Shown here piece by piece: positions 41,526 to 50,494 of a DNA stretch of 52,066 bases. The position numbers and the translations under genes are program-made. Source of the DNA: Paenactinomyces guangxiensis (GTDB lineage Bacteria > Bacillota > Bacilli > Thermoactinomycetales > Thermoactinomycetaceae). Position 1 is the stretch's first letter. The number at the start of each line of letters is the position of its first letter. Under the pieces are notes generated by a model. That model had not been told where the DNA came from and did not search any database. It worked only from the letters and a program-made list of their open reading frames with translations. The DNA is taken from NCBI RefSeq assembly GCF_016055185.1, contig NZ_JAECVR010000024.1, positions 1 through 52,066 on the forward strand, given 5' to 3'.

Positions 41526-42290
41526 CTGGAACATAAACCGAATGGGTCATTTTCTTTTGCCATCTCTCCGCTTGGGGATACGGCTGTCATTCTGGAAGCG
41601 GGAAAAGATATTAATGAAGAAACACATCGCAGAGTCCATGCTTTAAGCTCCTATCTTGAGGAGAACCCATTTCCCGGATTGATCGAAATTGTCCCTGCTT
41701 TTACCACTGTCACCATCTATTACGATCCCGCAGTTATTTGTAACGCTCCGACAGTTGCAACTCAGCGCAATGGAGCCGGTTCCCGTCCGGCCCCTTATCA
41801 GATGGTCTGTTCTTATCTCTCCCAGGCGTGCAACCGGTTAGGCCGCATCGGCACTTACCAGCCAAGAACGGTTGAAATTCCGGTCTGTTATGGTGGAGAA
41901 TGGGGACCTGACTTAACTGAAGTAGCGCATCAAAATAGCCTGACGCCGGATGAAGTGGTTGAAATCCATACACAGCCTGACTATCTTGTATATATGATTG
42001 GGTTTGCACCGGGCTTCCCTTATCTGGGCGGGTTGTCAGAGCAAATTTCCACTCCGCGAAAAAGTTCTCCCCGTTTGTCCATTCCGGCAGGCAGTGTGGG
42101 GATTGCCGGGTCACAAACAGGTATTTATCCCATCTCTACTCCCGGTGGCTGGCAAATCATTGGACGTACTCCTCTCGCTTTGTTCCGTCCCGTTGAAAAT
42201 CCGCCAAGTTTGCTGCAAGCAGGAGATATGGTTCGTTTTAGAGCCATTTCCCCGGAAGAATTTAAAAATTGGAAAGGGGAGACGGCATGA
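41526..42290 (+). CDS. pxpB: 5-oxoprolinase subunit PxpB (KipI family), CTG start
   Basis: A 254-residue subunit of ATP-dependent 5-oxoprolinase. The N-terminal domain SFSFAISPLGDTAVILEAGK only fits if translation starts upstream of the first TTG (41679), which would cut off 51 residues. The only start in this open stretch is CTG at 41526, seven bases after GGAGGTG; an in-frame TAA lies just upstream. The rest is typical KipI (FAPGFPYLGGLSEQISTPRK). It overlaps pxpC by 4 bp. Confidence 0.9.
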   Translation: MEHKPNGSFSFAISPLGDTAVILEAGKDINEETHRRVHALSSYLEENPFPGLIEIVPAFTTVTIYYDPAVICNAPTVATQRNGAGSRPAPYQMVCSYLSQACNRLGRIGTYQPRTVEIPVCYGGEWGPDLTEVAHQNSLTPDEVVEIHTQPDYLVYMIGFAPGFPYLGGLSEQISTPRKSSPRLSIPAGSVGIAGSQTGIYPISTPGGWQIIGRTPLALFRPVENPPSLLQAGDMVRFRAISPEEFKNWKGETA

Positions 42291-43288
42291 GTATCAAGGT
42301 TATTCATCCCGGGTTGCTGACCACTGTTCAGGATCAGGGGCGTCACGGTTTTCAAAAGTACGGGGTGATTGTTGGCGGAGCGATGGATTCGTTTGCCATA
42401 CGTATGGCCAATCTGCTTGTCGGAAACGAGGAAGGGGAAGCCGCACTGGAAGTAACACTCCGGGGACCTGAACTTCAATTTCAGGATGATCTGCTGATCT
42501 CGATCTGCGGCGGTGATCTCTCCCCTGCAATTAACGGAGTTCCTGTTCCCGGATGGCGTCCTGTTTACGTCAAAAAAGGGGGAATCCTCCGCTTTGGAGC
42601 TTGTGTTTCCGGCTGCCGGGCTTACCTTGCTGTGGCTGGTGGACTGGATGTTCCGAAGGTGATGGAAAGCCGGAGTACCTATTTGCGTGCGAAACTGGGC
42701 GGCTTTCGAGGGAGGGCTCTGCAAAAAGGTGATCATTTGCCTGTGCAGCCACCTCCACAGGCCGCTGAGAAAATCAAAGCCCGGCTGTTTCCGGCGGACT
42801 CACAACCATTTAAAGCGGCTGGCTCTTTTTTAAGTTTAGAGGTGCTTCCCGCATATCGGAATCATCCTGTGGTCCGTTTTATCCGCGGACGTGAATTTGC
42901 CCTGTTTGCAAAAAAAAGCAGAGAAGCTTTTACTTTTTCCCCCTATACAGTAACGCCGCAATCTGACCGGATGGGGTACCGGCTGAAGGGTCCTGCGCTT
43001 TCGTTAACAGAACCGGCCGACTTGATTTCAGAAGCAGTTTCAGCCGGGACGGTACAGGTTCCGCCGGACGGGAATCCCATTATTCTGATGGCTGACAGGC
43101 AAACAACGGGAGGATACCCTAAGATTGCCCAGGTTGCCAGCGTCGATCTGCCGGTGGTGGCTCAGGTCAAGCCCGGTGAAACCATTACCTTTCGGGAAAT
43201 ATCCCTGGATGAGGCGCAGATGTTATATCTGGAACGTGAAGCCGAAATTGCGTTGATGCGGAAAAGCATTTCTCTTTATCTAAAATGA
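42287..43288 (+). CDS. pxpC: 5-oxoprolinase subunit PxpC (KipA family)
   Basis: A 333-residue biotin-carboxylase-like allophanate-hydrolase-subunit-2 protein: [38 protein letters not shown], a C-terminal [12 protein letters not shown]. It pairs with PxpB to handle 5-oxoproline and ATP. Start 42287 is the ATGA overlap with the pxpB stop and follows GGGGAGA. Alone it resembles KipA, but the neighbours define the role. Confidence 0.92.
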   Translation: MSIKVIHPGLLTTVQDQGRHGFQKYGVIVGGAMDSFAIRMANLLVGNEEGEAALEVTLRGPELQFQDDLLISICGGDLSPAINGVPVPGWRPVYVKKGGILRFGACVSGCRAYLAVAGGLDVPKVMESRSTYLRAKLGGFRGRALQKGDHLPVQPPPQAAEKIKARLFPADSQPFKAAGSFLSLEVLPAYRNHPVVRFIRGREFALFAKKSREAFTFSPYTVTPQSDRMGYRLKGPALSLTEPADLISEAVSAGTVQVPPDGNPIILMADRQTTGGYPKIAQVASVDLPVVAQVKPGETITFREISLDEAQMLYLEREAEIALMRKSISLYLK

Positions 43289-43302
43289 GGAGAGTGAACA
43301 AA

Positions 43303-44067
43303 ATGTATTCCGTAGATTTAAACAGTGACCTGGGGGAAAGCTTTGGTGTGTACCGGCTGGGAAATGACGAACAGATTCTTGACATTGTTACTTCAGCCAA
43401 CATTGCCTGTGGCTTTCATGCCGGTGATCCTTCGACAATGAAAAAAACAGTCAGAATGGCCCTGGATAAAGGGACCGCGATTGGTGCCCACCCGGGCCTG
43501 CCTGACCGGTGCGGATTTGGGCGCCGCGAGATGGCGATTACGCCGCAAGAAGCGTTTGATATGGTGATATATCAAATTGGTGCCCTGGCTGCTTTTGTAA
43601 AAGCCGAGGGCGGGCGAATGCAACATGTGAAACCGCATGGGGCTCTGTACAATATGGCAGCTGTCGGCAGAGCCCTTTCCGAAGCGATTGCCGAAGCTGT
43701 TTACAGGATAGATCCGGAATTGATCCTGTTTGGCCTGGCAGGCAGTGAGTTGATTAAAGCTGGTGAGAAACTGGGGCTTCGCACCGCCAGTGAAGTTTTT
43801 GCCGACCGGACTTACCAGCAGGACGGAACACTCACGCCCCGAAGCAGGGAGGATGCTTTCATCCATGATCCGGAACAGGCGGCCGCGCAGGTGATTCGGA
43901 TGGTGAAGGAAGGTAAAGTTCGTTCGCGGCAAGGCACAGACGTTCCACTCACGGCTCAAACTATTTGTATCCACGGAGATGGTCCCCGGGCACTGCAATT
44001 ATCCCGCCGGATTCGGCAGCTCCTGATTTCGGCCGGTATTTCCATTCAGCCGCCGGGGGAAGGATAA
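43303..44067 (+). CDS. pxpA: 5-oxoprolinase subunit PxpA (LamB/YcsF family)
   Basis: A 254-residue barrel protein with the family opening [38 protein letters not shown] and [10 protein letters not shown], the metal-binding catalytic residues. With PxpB and PxpC it opens 5-oxoproline to glutamate using ATP. Start ATG 43303 follows GAGGAG; the frame overlaps pxpC if read from 43285. Operon order pxpB-pxpC-pxpA; no transporter gene is attached. Confidence 0.93.
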   Translation: MYSVDLNSDLGESFGVYRLGNDEQILDIVTSANIACGFHAGDPSTMKKTVRMALDKGTAIGAHPGLPDRCGFGRREMAITPQEAFDMVIYQIGALAAFVKAEGGRMQHVKPHGALYNMAAVGRALSEAIAEAVYRIDPELILFGLAGSELIKAGEKLGLRTASEVFADRTYQQDGTLTPRSREDAFIHDPEQAAAQVIRMVKEGKVRSRQGTDVPLTAQTICIHGDGPRALQLSRRIRQLLISAGISIQPPGEG

Positions 44068-44284
44068 GCTTCCGGATGATTCCCGGAGATCATGAGAGGA
44101 ATCCTGTTTCTGATGCGCCCATTTCAGGGTCTGCCCATTGGTTTTGTATCAAAATTAAATTTAACAGCAAACAGATCGGTCAATGCCTGTAATGAACGGG
44201 TGTTTACTGATCTTTTTTATTTGGAGTGACTTGCGCTTTTGATTCAGCAGCAGACGAAAGTTTCGCAATCTTTGAAAATAGGTG

Positions 44285-44313
44285 TTGAAAAAAATTCCCA
44301 AAAGGATTAATAT
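44285..44313 (+). promoter_or_regulatory. Promoter of the LPKTA surface protein
   Basis: TTGAAA, 17 bases, TAATAT; 55 bp before the ribosome site and start. The rest of the 300-bp gap 44068-44367 shows no gene. Confidence 0.6.
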
Positions 44314-44367
44314 TTAAACACAAAAATTTCCAATTTGGTTATTGGTACATTTCGGAGGTGCTTTGCA

Positions 44368-45471
44368 ATGTCTAAAAGAGCGTTAAGGCGTTTGATTGCC
44401 GTAACTGTAATCGCAAATCTTGTATTGGGGATATTCCCGTTCCTTTCCTTTGCAGCAGAGAAATCCCTGAGGGGGGACTTTAACCTGACCAGCATGTGCC
44501 GTCCGGATGATTTTACTGCCGGGCTTCGCGTTACGAACCATTCAAACAAAGATCAAGCCTACACACTTGTCCGTCTGGGGAGCAACGAAAAAATCGAAGG
44601 AGTTGTGAAGGCAAACAAAGAAGCGCTTGTAAAAGTCAAGTGGAGAGGTGCAAATGACACATGGAAGCTGCAGATCGATGGACACTCTTTTATCAAAGCG
44701 ATTGGCAATAATGGCAAATGCGGAACCGGGAAGCCTGACCGTGCCCTTTTCAATCTCATCAGTAACTGCCGGATTGACGATCAATCGGCACAATTTCGCA
44801 TCCAAAACCGTTCGGACAAGGATTATAAGTATAATCTCGTTCGCGTGGGTGGTAATGAAAAATACGAAGGAGTGGCAAAAGCGGGGCAAGACTCAGTGGT
44901 CAAAGTAACTTGGACAAGCCCCGGCGATACATGGAAACTGGAAATTGCCGGCCATACATTCACGAAAACTGCGGACAACAACATCAAATGCAAAGCTGCA
45001 GTAACGCCGCCGCGTGCAGACTTCAACCTGATCAGCATGTGCCGCCCGGATCATCTCAAGGCAAAGTTTCGCATTCAAAACAAGGCCGGCAAGGATTATG
45101 ATTTCACCCTGACCCGCTTTGGAGACGGAAAACAGTACAATGGTACAGTGAATGCTGGCAGCGATGCCTATGTAGAAGTGCCGTGGAGCAGTTCCAAAGA
45201 TACCTGGAAATTGTCGATTGGCGGACATGCTTTCATAAAAGTTGCAGGTGACAACAAAAAGTGCAAGACAGATCAACCACCGGGGGATGGAAGCAACGGG
45301 AACAATGAAAACAGCGGTAACAACAATGAGGGTAATAACAAGGAAGGTAATAACGGAACAGGCGGACCTTTACCCAAAACGGCTACCGATTATATAATGA
45401 ATTCTCTGCTCGGTTTGGGAATGTTTGCTCTCGGTGCTTTCGCCCTCCAATTGCAAAACAAATCCCTGTGA
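44368..45471 (+). CDS. Sortase-anchored surface protein with three copies of a two-cysteine domain
   Basis: A 367-residue exported protein: signal peptide 1-30 (FPFLSFAA), three repeats of about 85 residues (35-119, 125-209, 216-300), an Asn/Gly-rich linker 305-333, LPKTA at 335-339, a membrane segment 344-362 and a short tail. Each repeat has FNLxSxCR, a DTWKL strand and a K-C end. The two Cys are exactly 74 residues apart in all three copies, suggesting one disulfide per domain. LPKTA suits a class D sortase. Start 44368 follows CGGAGGTG. The domain is unknown to me. Confidence 0.8.
   Translation: MSKRALRRLIAVTVIANLVLGIFPFLSFAAEKSLRGDFNLTSMCRPDDFTAGLRVTNHSNKDQAYTLVRLGSNEKIEGVVKANKEALVKVKWRGANDTWKLQIDGHSFIKAIGNNGKCGTGKPDRALFNLISNCRIDDQSAQFRIQNRSDKDYKYNLVRVGGNEKYEGVAKAGQDSVVKVTWTSPGDTWKLEIAGHTFTKTADNNIKCKAAVTPPRADFNLISMCRPDHLKAKFRIQNKAGKDYDFTLTRFGDGKQYNGTVNAGSDAYVEVPWSSSKDTWKLSIGGHAFIKVAGDNKKCKTDQPPGDGSNGNNENSGNNNEGNNKEGNNGTGGPLPKTATDYIMNSLLGLGMFALGAFALQLQNKSL
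44470..45267 (+). repeat. Three in-gene repeats encoding the two-cysteine domain
   Basis: Units at 44470-44724, 44740-44994 and 45013-45267 code the three copies; period about 270 bp. Protein identity between units is moderate and DNA identity lower, so the triplication is old. Confidence 0.8.
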
Positions 45472-45562
45472 TCAGATTAGCCACATTTCAATTTGCGGCA
45501 GGTCCCTGAAAGACGGATACATAAGGCGAGTAAAACTTTGGTCAGGGAAATGGACCCAATCA

Positions 45563-45592
45563 TTGATCCAAATGCCTGTTTTATGTTATATT
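45563..45592 (+). promoter_or_regulatory. SRP RNA promoter
   Basis: TTGATC, an 18-base spacer and TATATT, six bases before the predicted 5' end of the RNA at 45599. Confidence 0.7.
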
Positions 45593-45598
45593 AATAAC

Positions 45599-45867
45599 AC
45601 CGCGCTAGATGGGGAGGTAGCGGTGCCCTGTAGCCCGTAATCCGCTATAACGGGGTTGAATTCCTATCCGAGGCCCTTTCTGTGTGAGGTCTGGTCTGTT
45701 CAGACAGTGTTGACGATCGGGTCCTGCGCAACGAGTGCTTCTGAACCGTGTCAGGTCCTGACGGAAGCAGCACTAAGGGAGATTTCTCGTGTGCCGCAGG
45801 GGTGCCTGGTCTGAGTTGTCTGTACAGAGTCCGCTCAGGCAGATGGTGTCGGAGATAGGTGCGCGGT
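45599..45867 (+). ncRNA. scr: Large (Bacillus-type) signal recognition particle RNA
   Basis: About 269 nt. The ends pair (ACCGCGC / GCGCGGT). The conserved SRP54-binding core GTGTCAGGTCCTGACGG followed by AAGCAGCACTAAGG lies at 45758-45787, and the Alu-domain segment GGGGAGGTAGCGGTGCCCTG is near the 5' end. This is the long bacterial form with an Alu domain. The RNA sits before dnaX, as in B. subtilis. Confidence 0.92.
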
Positions 45868-45887
45868 ACATATGGTGAAGCAAAACA

Positions 45888-45918
45888 AACTGCCTTGGTA
45901 AAGCAAGGTGGTTTTTTT
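45888..45918 (+). terminator. SRP RNA terminator
   Basis: Stem AACTGCCTTG/CAAGGTGGTT (10 bp with wobbles), 6-base loop, followed by TTTTT. Confidence 0.75.
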
Positions 45919-46065
45919 GTGTCCATTTTGAAAAAAATATTAAAAAATCGGGCTTGAGGAAGGAACAAGAAAATGAAGGTAGAATAAGGAAATTAGATCT
46001 ATTTGGATGAAAATGTAAATGACACCGGGAAAATGGCGGTCGTAGGAAATGAAGGGGGTGGACAA

Positions 46066-47463
46066 GTGCCCATTGCGTTTCAACTCGACATGAACTTCAA
46101 CCGATTAAGGCATTGGATGAAGCGTTTTTCCCGAGCAGTGATGATCGTGGACGATCATGGTGTCATCCTGGATGTGAACAATCCTTTTCAACGGCTTGTC
46201 CAATTAAAAAATCATGAAATTAAAGGGAAATCATATATGCAGTTTTTAACCATCCCTGAAAAGCTGGAGCTGGGAAGGAAAAATGTGCAGTGGTTGAAAG
46301 GAAAGCTGCGATGTGGCGATGCGAATATGATTAAAACGGAGATACAGATGCTAGCCGGGAATGATGAACACAGGTCTTACCATGTGCTTACATTTTACCC
46401 CGTCACTCCTTATGAAACGATCGCCGCCCAGTTGATCTCAAATATACATCTAGGTATCGTGTTGTTGGACCATTGTCAAAAAGTGATCGAGATAAACCAG
46501 GCGGCAAGTGAGTACCTGGGAATTGAAAGAGTTTCAGCGCTGGGCCGGACACTCCCGGAGATTTTTGCAGAGACGGGTGACGGGCAACCTGATGCGGATC
46601 GGCTCTGCTCTTTTTATTCCTTGCAGGAAGAACGGCGGTGGGTTGAGGTGAAATGGAAAGGAAAAGGGATTACCCGGAACTTATCCATGACGGCACACCC
46701 GGTCTGCGACAGGGATCAGGAATGTAAAGGTTATTACTTGATCATAGAAAATGTAACTGAAGTTCGCGCCCTGGAAAAGCAGGTCCGGCGCAATAACCGG
46801 CTGGCGACAATTGGTCAGATTGCAGCCGGCACCGCACATGAGATCAGAAATCCTCTTACCTCGATTAAAGGCTTTTTGCAGGTGATCGGACATAAACTGA
46901 GAGAGAACAACCAGCTGAAAGAACATGGTTACATTGAGATTATGCAGAGAGAAATCAGCCGCATCAGCAACCTTGTGGGTGAGTTTTTACTGTTAAGCAA
47001 GCCGCGGGATGTTCATCTGCGGACAGTTAATGTTTGCCAGGTTTTAAAAGAGATTCTGCCGCTTATTAAAAATGAAGCCCTTTTACATAATGTCACTGTT
47101 AACATCGAGAGACGGCTTTCTTCCCTTCCCATGGTGATTGCGGATGGGGAATTGTTAAAACAAGTGTTTCTCAACCTCTGCAAAAATGCCATTGAAGCCA
47201 TGCGGGACGGCGGACTGCTCACCATACGGCTGGGGCTGCAGGAACCGGAAAATAAGTTTGTTGTGGATATTGTTGACGCAGGGCCGGGCATTCCTTCCCA
47301 TGTTTTGGAACAGATCTTTGACCCCTTTTTTACGACCAAGGAAAATGGGACTGGTTTGGGTCTGCCCATCTGTAAGCAGATTTTAAATGAGTTTGGAGGC
47401 CGGATTGATGTTACCTCCGACGAGATGGGCACCACTTTCCATGTTCATCTGCCCCTGGTCTGA
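46066..47463 (+). CDS. PAS-domain sensor histidine kinase (sporulation-kinase type)
   Basis: A 465-residue cytoplasmic kinase: PAS 1 (RAVMIVDDHGVILDVNNPFQ) at about 18-110, PAS 2 (GIVLLDHCQKVIEINQAAS) at about 135-230, then HisKA with GTAHEIRNPLTSIKGFLQVI and a HATPase with NLCKNAIEAM, GPGIP and GTGLGLPICKQI. This is the KinA/KinE-type layout feeding the Spo0A phosphorelay; no response regulator is adjacent. Start GTG 46066 follows GGGGGTG; a TTG at 46003 is weaker. Confidence 0.88.
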   Translation: MPIAFQLDMNFNRLRHWMKRFSRAVMIVDDHGVILDVNNPFQRLVQLKNHEIKGKSYMQFLTIPEKLELGRKNVQWLKGKLRCGDANMIKTEIQMLAGNDEHRSYHVLTFYPVTPYETIAAQLISNIHLGIVLLDHCQKVIEINQAASEYLGIERVSALGRTLPEIFAETGDGQPDADRLCSFYSLQEERRWVEVKWKGKGITRNLSMTAHPVCDRDQECKGYYLIIENVTEVRALEKQVRRNNRLATIGQIAAGTAHEIRNPLTSIKGFLQVIGHKLRENNQLKEHGYIEIMQREISRISNLVGEFLLLSKPRDVHLRTVNVCQVLKEILPLIKNEALLHNVTVNIERRLSSLPMVIADGELLKQVFLNLCKNAIEAMRDGGLLTIRLGLQEPENKFVVDIVDAGPGIPSHVLEQIFDPFFTTKENGTGLGLPICKQILNEFGGRIDVTSDEMGTTFHVHLPLV

Positions 47464-47597
47464 TTTGGAAAAAAGACGGACGGCTTTGAAAGCTCTGGAG
47501 AGTCTGATTGTGCAAGAGAGAACAATAAGGCTGCAGGTGAGAGTGGTGCAATCAGCCCGACGATTCCCAACATTTTTATCATACTCACCGGAATAGA

Positions 47598-47622
47598 GTC
47601 GGTTCGGAAACCGGCCTTTTTT
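47598..47622 (+). terminator. Terminator between the kinase and dnaX
   Basis: GTCGGTT/AACCGGC stem, CGGA loop, then CTTTTTT. It separates the kinase transcript from dnaX; 47464-47597 holds no gene. Confidence 0.75.
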
Positions 47623-47632
47623 GTTCCCTGCT

Positions 47633-47661
47633 TTGGAAAAAACGCTTCAGTGTAGTATGAT
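47633..47661 (+). promoter_or_regulatory. dnaX promoter
   Basis: TTGGAA, 17 bases, TATGAT, 50 bp before the dnaX start. Confidence 0.6.
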
Positions 47662-47710
47662 AAGAGAGATAACTATCTTTGCCCCTGATGGGGATGTTGG
47701 GGTGTTGGCT

Positions 47711-49411
47711 GTGTCCTATCAGGCATTGTATCGGGTGTGGAGACCACAGCGATTTGCGGATTTAGTCGGTCAAGAACATGTGACACAAACGTTGATGAAT
47801 GCCTTGAGAGAAGGGCATCTTTCCCATGCCTATCTTTTTAATGGCCCGCGTGGAACAGGGAAAACAACTGCGGCTAAACTTATGGCGAAAGCTGTCAACT
47901 GCACCCATGGTCCGGCACCCGAGCCGTGCAATGAGTGTGACGCCTGCAGGCGAATCACCGAGGGCGCTATCATGGATGTGGTTGAAATTGACGCCGCCTC
48001 CAACCGCGGGGTTGATGAAATTCGCGAGTTGCGGGATAAAGTGAAGTATGCTCCGACAGAAGTCCGTTATAAAGTGTATATTATTGATGAAGTACACATG
48101 TTAACAACGGAAGCTTTTAATGCTTTGCTTAAAACGTTGGAAGAACCTCCGGCACACGTTATTTTTATTTTGGCGACCACTGAGCCTCACAAACTTCCTC
48201 CAACAATTATCTCACGCTGTCAGCGATTTTCCTTCCGGCGGTTTTCCTTTGAGCAAATCGTCAATCGACTCAAAGTGATCTGTGAATCCGTGCAGATCGC
48301 CTTTGATGAACCTGCCCTGTATGCGATTGCCCGTGCGGCTGACGGCGGAATGAGAGATGCTTTGAGTTTGTTGGATCAAGCTTTGGCGTTTGGCGGGGAT
48401 CGTCTGGATGAAAGAGTTGTCCTTGCGGTCACTGGTGCAGTTTCCCGGGATATTCTGTTTCAACTTTTACAGGAGATCGCCGGGCAGAACATCGCTGCGG
48501 CCCTGAAGGTTGTGGATGAGTGTATCATGGGGGGGTTAGAGCCGGAAAAAATGATGCAGGACCTTACCCATACTTGCCGTGATCTCCTCTTGTTCAAGAC
48601 CGCGCCGCAACTGACGGAAATTCAAGGGAGTATCATTGGCGGCCCCGGCAGTCAGCTGGCGGAAAAGCTGTCTGTCAGTCAGTTGAGCGATATGTTAGAT
48701 CAACTGATTCATTATCAACAACAGATGAAGTGGGTGGCTCACCCGAAAATTTTATTGGAAATGGCGATCATACGCCTTTCCCAGCCTCAGGCTGCTCCAA
48801 ACGGTGTTTCTTCAAATGAGATTGGTGATTTGTGGGGGCGGGTACGGCATCTGGAGCAAACAATCGAAAATTTGTGCCAATCCCCGCCTGTTTCCCAGGT
48901 AACAACGAGTCCTGCCGAGCCGGAGACGACACCAATGGCAAAAGGTGCGCGGAAGCGGCCAGCATCCGGCAAACCGACAACCATTCGCGGCGATTGGTTA
49001 CATCAACTTTCGGCCGAACGTCTGGAAGAGGTCAAGAGGGCCTGGCCGGAAGTTTTACATCGTATCAAAGAAGAAAAAATTACTGTCCATGCCTGGCTGA
49101 TTGATGGAGAGCCTGTTGGAGCGACGCAGGATAAAGTAATTGTAGCTTTCAAAAGTAAAATCCATCGTGATACGACCGAAAAAGAAGCGAATAAGACACT
49201 GATCCAGCAAGTACTGGGTCAGGTTTTGAGAAGACCTGCCACCTTACAAACACTGATGTTTGCAGAGTGGAATGAAATACGGGCAAAAACCGGTTCTGAT
49301 TCATCTGCCGGGGGAAACAGTCGTGCCCGGCCGGAGTCTCGGGAAGATGATGTGGTGAATAAGGCAATTGAGTTGTTTGGAAAAGACCTTGTGGAAATCT
49401 CAAAAGGTTAA
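47711..49411 (+). CDS. dnaX: DNA polymerase III subunits gamma/tau, DnaX
   Basis: A 566-residue clamp-loader ATPase. Opens [20 protein letters not shown]; Walker [10 protein letters not shown]; zinc Cys cluster [26 protein letters not shown]; sensor segment [11 protein letters not shown]; a C-terminal tau-like region. Start GTG 47711 with GGGGTG eight bases upstream gives the conserved N-terminus; the frame extends further 5' but without homology. Promoter and upstream terminator make it the first gene of dnaX-yaaK-recR. Confidence 0.96.
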   Translation: MSYQALYRVWRPQRFADLVGQEHVTQTLMNALREGHLSHAYLFNGPRGTGKTTAAKLMAKAVNCTHGPAPEPCNECDACRRITEGAIMDVVEIDAASNRGVDEIRELRDKVKYAPTEVRYKVYIIDEVHMLTTEAFNALLKTLEEPPAHVIFILATTEPHKLPPTIISRCQRFSFRRFSFEQIVNRLKVICESVQIAFDEPALYAIARAADGGMRDALSLLDQALAFGGDRLDERVVLAVTGAVSRDILFQLLQEIAGQNIAAALKVVDECIMGGLEPEKMMQDLTHTCRDLLLFKTAPQLTEIQGSIIGGPGSQLAEKLSVSQLSDMLDQLIHYQQQMKWVAHPKILLEMAIIRLSQPQAAPNGVSSNEIGDLWGRVRHLEQTIENLCQSPPVSQVTTSPAEPETTPMAKGARKRPASGKPTTIRGDWLHQLSAERLEEVKRAWPEVLHRIKEEKITVHAWLIDGEPVGATQDKVIVAFKSKIHRDTTEKEANKTLIQQVLGQVLRRPATLQTLMFAEWNEIRAKTGSDSSAGGNSRARPESREDDVVNKAIELFGKDLVEISKG

Positions 49412-49425
49412 AGGGGAGTATAGGA

Positions 49426-49737
49426 ATGAAAAATATGAACCAAATGATGAAACAAGTGAAAAAAATGCAAGCGGAAATGGCAAAGGCTCAACAGGAACTT
49501 GAGAAAAAGGAAGTTGTGGGTACCGCAGGAGGCGGAGTGGTCAAAGTAACCATGAACGGGCATAAACAATTGCTTGGAGTGGAAATCGAACCGGACGTGG
49601 TAGATCCTGACGATGTAGAAATGTTGCAAGATCTGATTACCGCCGCATTTAATGAAGCCATGAAGCAAGTGGACGAATTGGTCTCGAAAGATTTAGGTAA
49701 ATTTACAGCCGGTATGAATATACCCGGTTTATTCTAA
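49426..49737 (+). CDS. yaaK: YbaB/EbfC nucleoid-associated protein
   Basis: A 103-residue coiled-coil-type DNA-binding protein: [19 protein letters not shown], then [20 protein letters not shown] and the [11 protein letters not shown] tail. The usual partner of dnaX and recR, 14 bp after dnaX, ribosome site AAAGGGG. Confidence 0.95.
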   Translation: MKNMNQMMKQVKKMQAEMAKAQQELEKKEVVGTAGGGVVKVTMNGHKQLLGVEIEPDVVDPDDVEMLQDLITAAFNEAMKQVDELVSKDLGKFTAGMNIPGLF

Positions 49738-49766
49738 ATTAAGGTTTTTACTAGGGGTGGCTGACC

Positions 49767-50363
49767 GTGTATGTGCCTGAACCGATATCGAAACTGATTG
49801 AAGGTTTCATGCGCTTGCCGGGCATTGGACCAAAGACGGCTCAACGCTTGGCGTTTTTTGTTTTAAGTATGGAAGAAGATGATGTATTGGATTTAGCAAA
49901 AGCACTGGTCAGGGCGAAGAGAGATTTGCGTACCTGCTCTGTCTGTGGAAATATTACGGATCAAGACCCCTGTTATATTTGTACAGATAAAAAGCGCGAC
50001 TCCTCAGTGATCTGTGTTGTACAAGATACAAAAGATCTGATGGCGATGGAGCGGACACGAGAGTACAATGGGATGTATCATGTTTTGCACGGGGCCATTT
50101 CACCAATTGAAGGAATAGGGCCGGATGAGCTCAAGATTCCTGATTTACTCCGGCGGTTGGGCGATGAGACTGTCCAGGAGTTAATTTTGGCTACCAATCC
50201 CAATATTGAAGGGGAAGCGACTGCCATGTACCTGTCCAAGCTGGTTAAACCGTTTGGGCTCAAGGTAACAAGGATCGCACATGGTCTTCCTGTCGGCGGG
50301 GATTTGGAGTATGCTGATGAAGTTACTTTAACCAAAGCTTTAGAGGGAAGACGAGAGGTTTAG
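49767..50363 (+). CDS. recR: Recombination protein RecR
   Basis: A 198-residue protein: helix-hairpin-helix [18 protein letters not shown], a four-Cys zinc finger ([16 protein letters not shown]) and a Toprim domain ([38 protein letters not shown]). It loads with RecO for gap repair. GTG start 49767 after GGGGTGGC. Confidence 0.97.
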   Translation: MYVPEPISKLIEGFMRLPGIGPKTAQRLAFFVLSMEEDDVLDLAKALVRAKRDLRTCSVCGNITDQDPCYICTDKKRDSSVICVVQDTKDLMAMERTREYNGMYHVLHGAISPIEGIGPDELKIPDLLRRLGDETVQELILATNPNIEGEATAMYLSKLVKPFGLKVTRIAHGLPVGGDLEYADEVTLTKALEGRREV

Positions 50364-50386
50364 TCTCCATCTTTTTCGCATAGAAT

Positions 50387-50437
50387 GAAAGCGGCACCTT
50401 CTTCTGTACAGGAGAGCAGTGTCGCTTTCAGCTTTTT
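50387..50437 (+). terminator. recR terminator
   Basis: Stem GAAAGCGGCAC/GTGTCGCTTTC (11 bp with one wobble), followed by AGCTTTTTT. Confidence 0.8.
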
Positions 50438-50494
50438 TAGCGGAAAGCTGCCTCAAAGAGATTGAACAACTCCTAAAAAGATAGGTGGAGAAGA

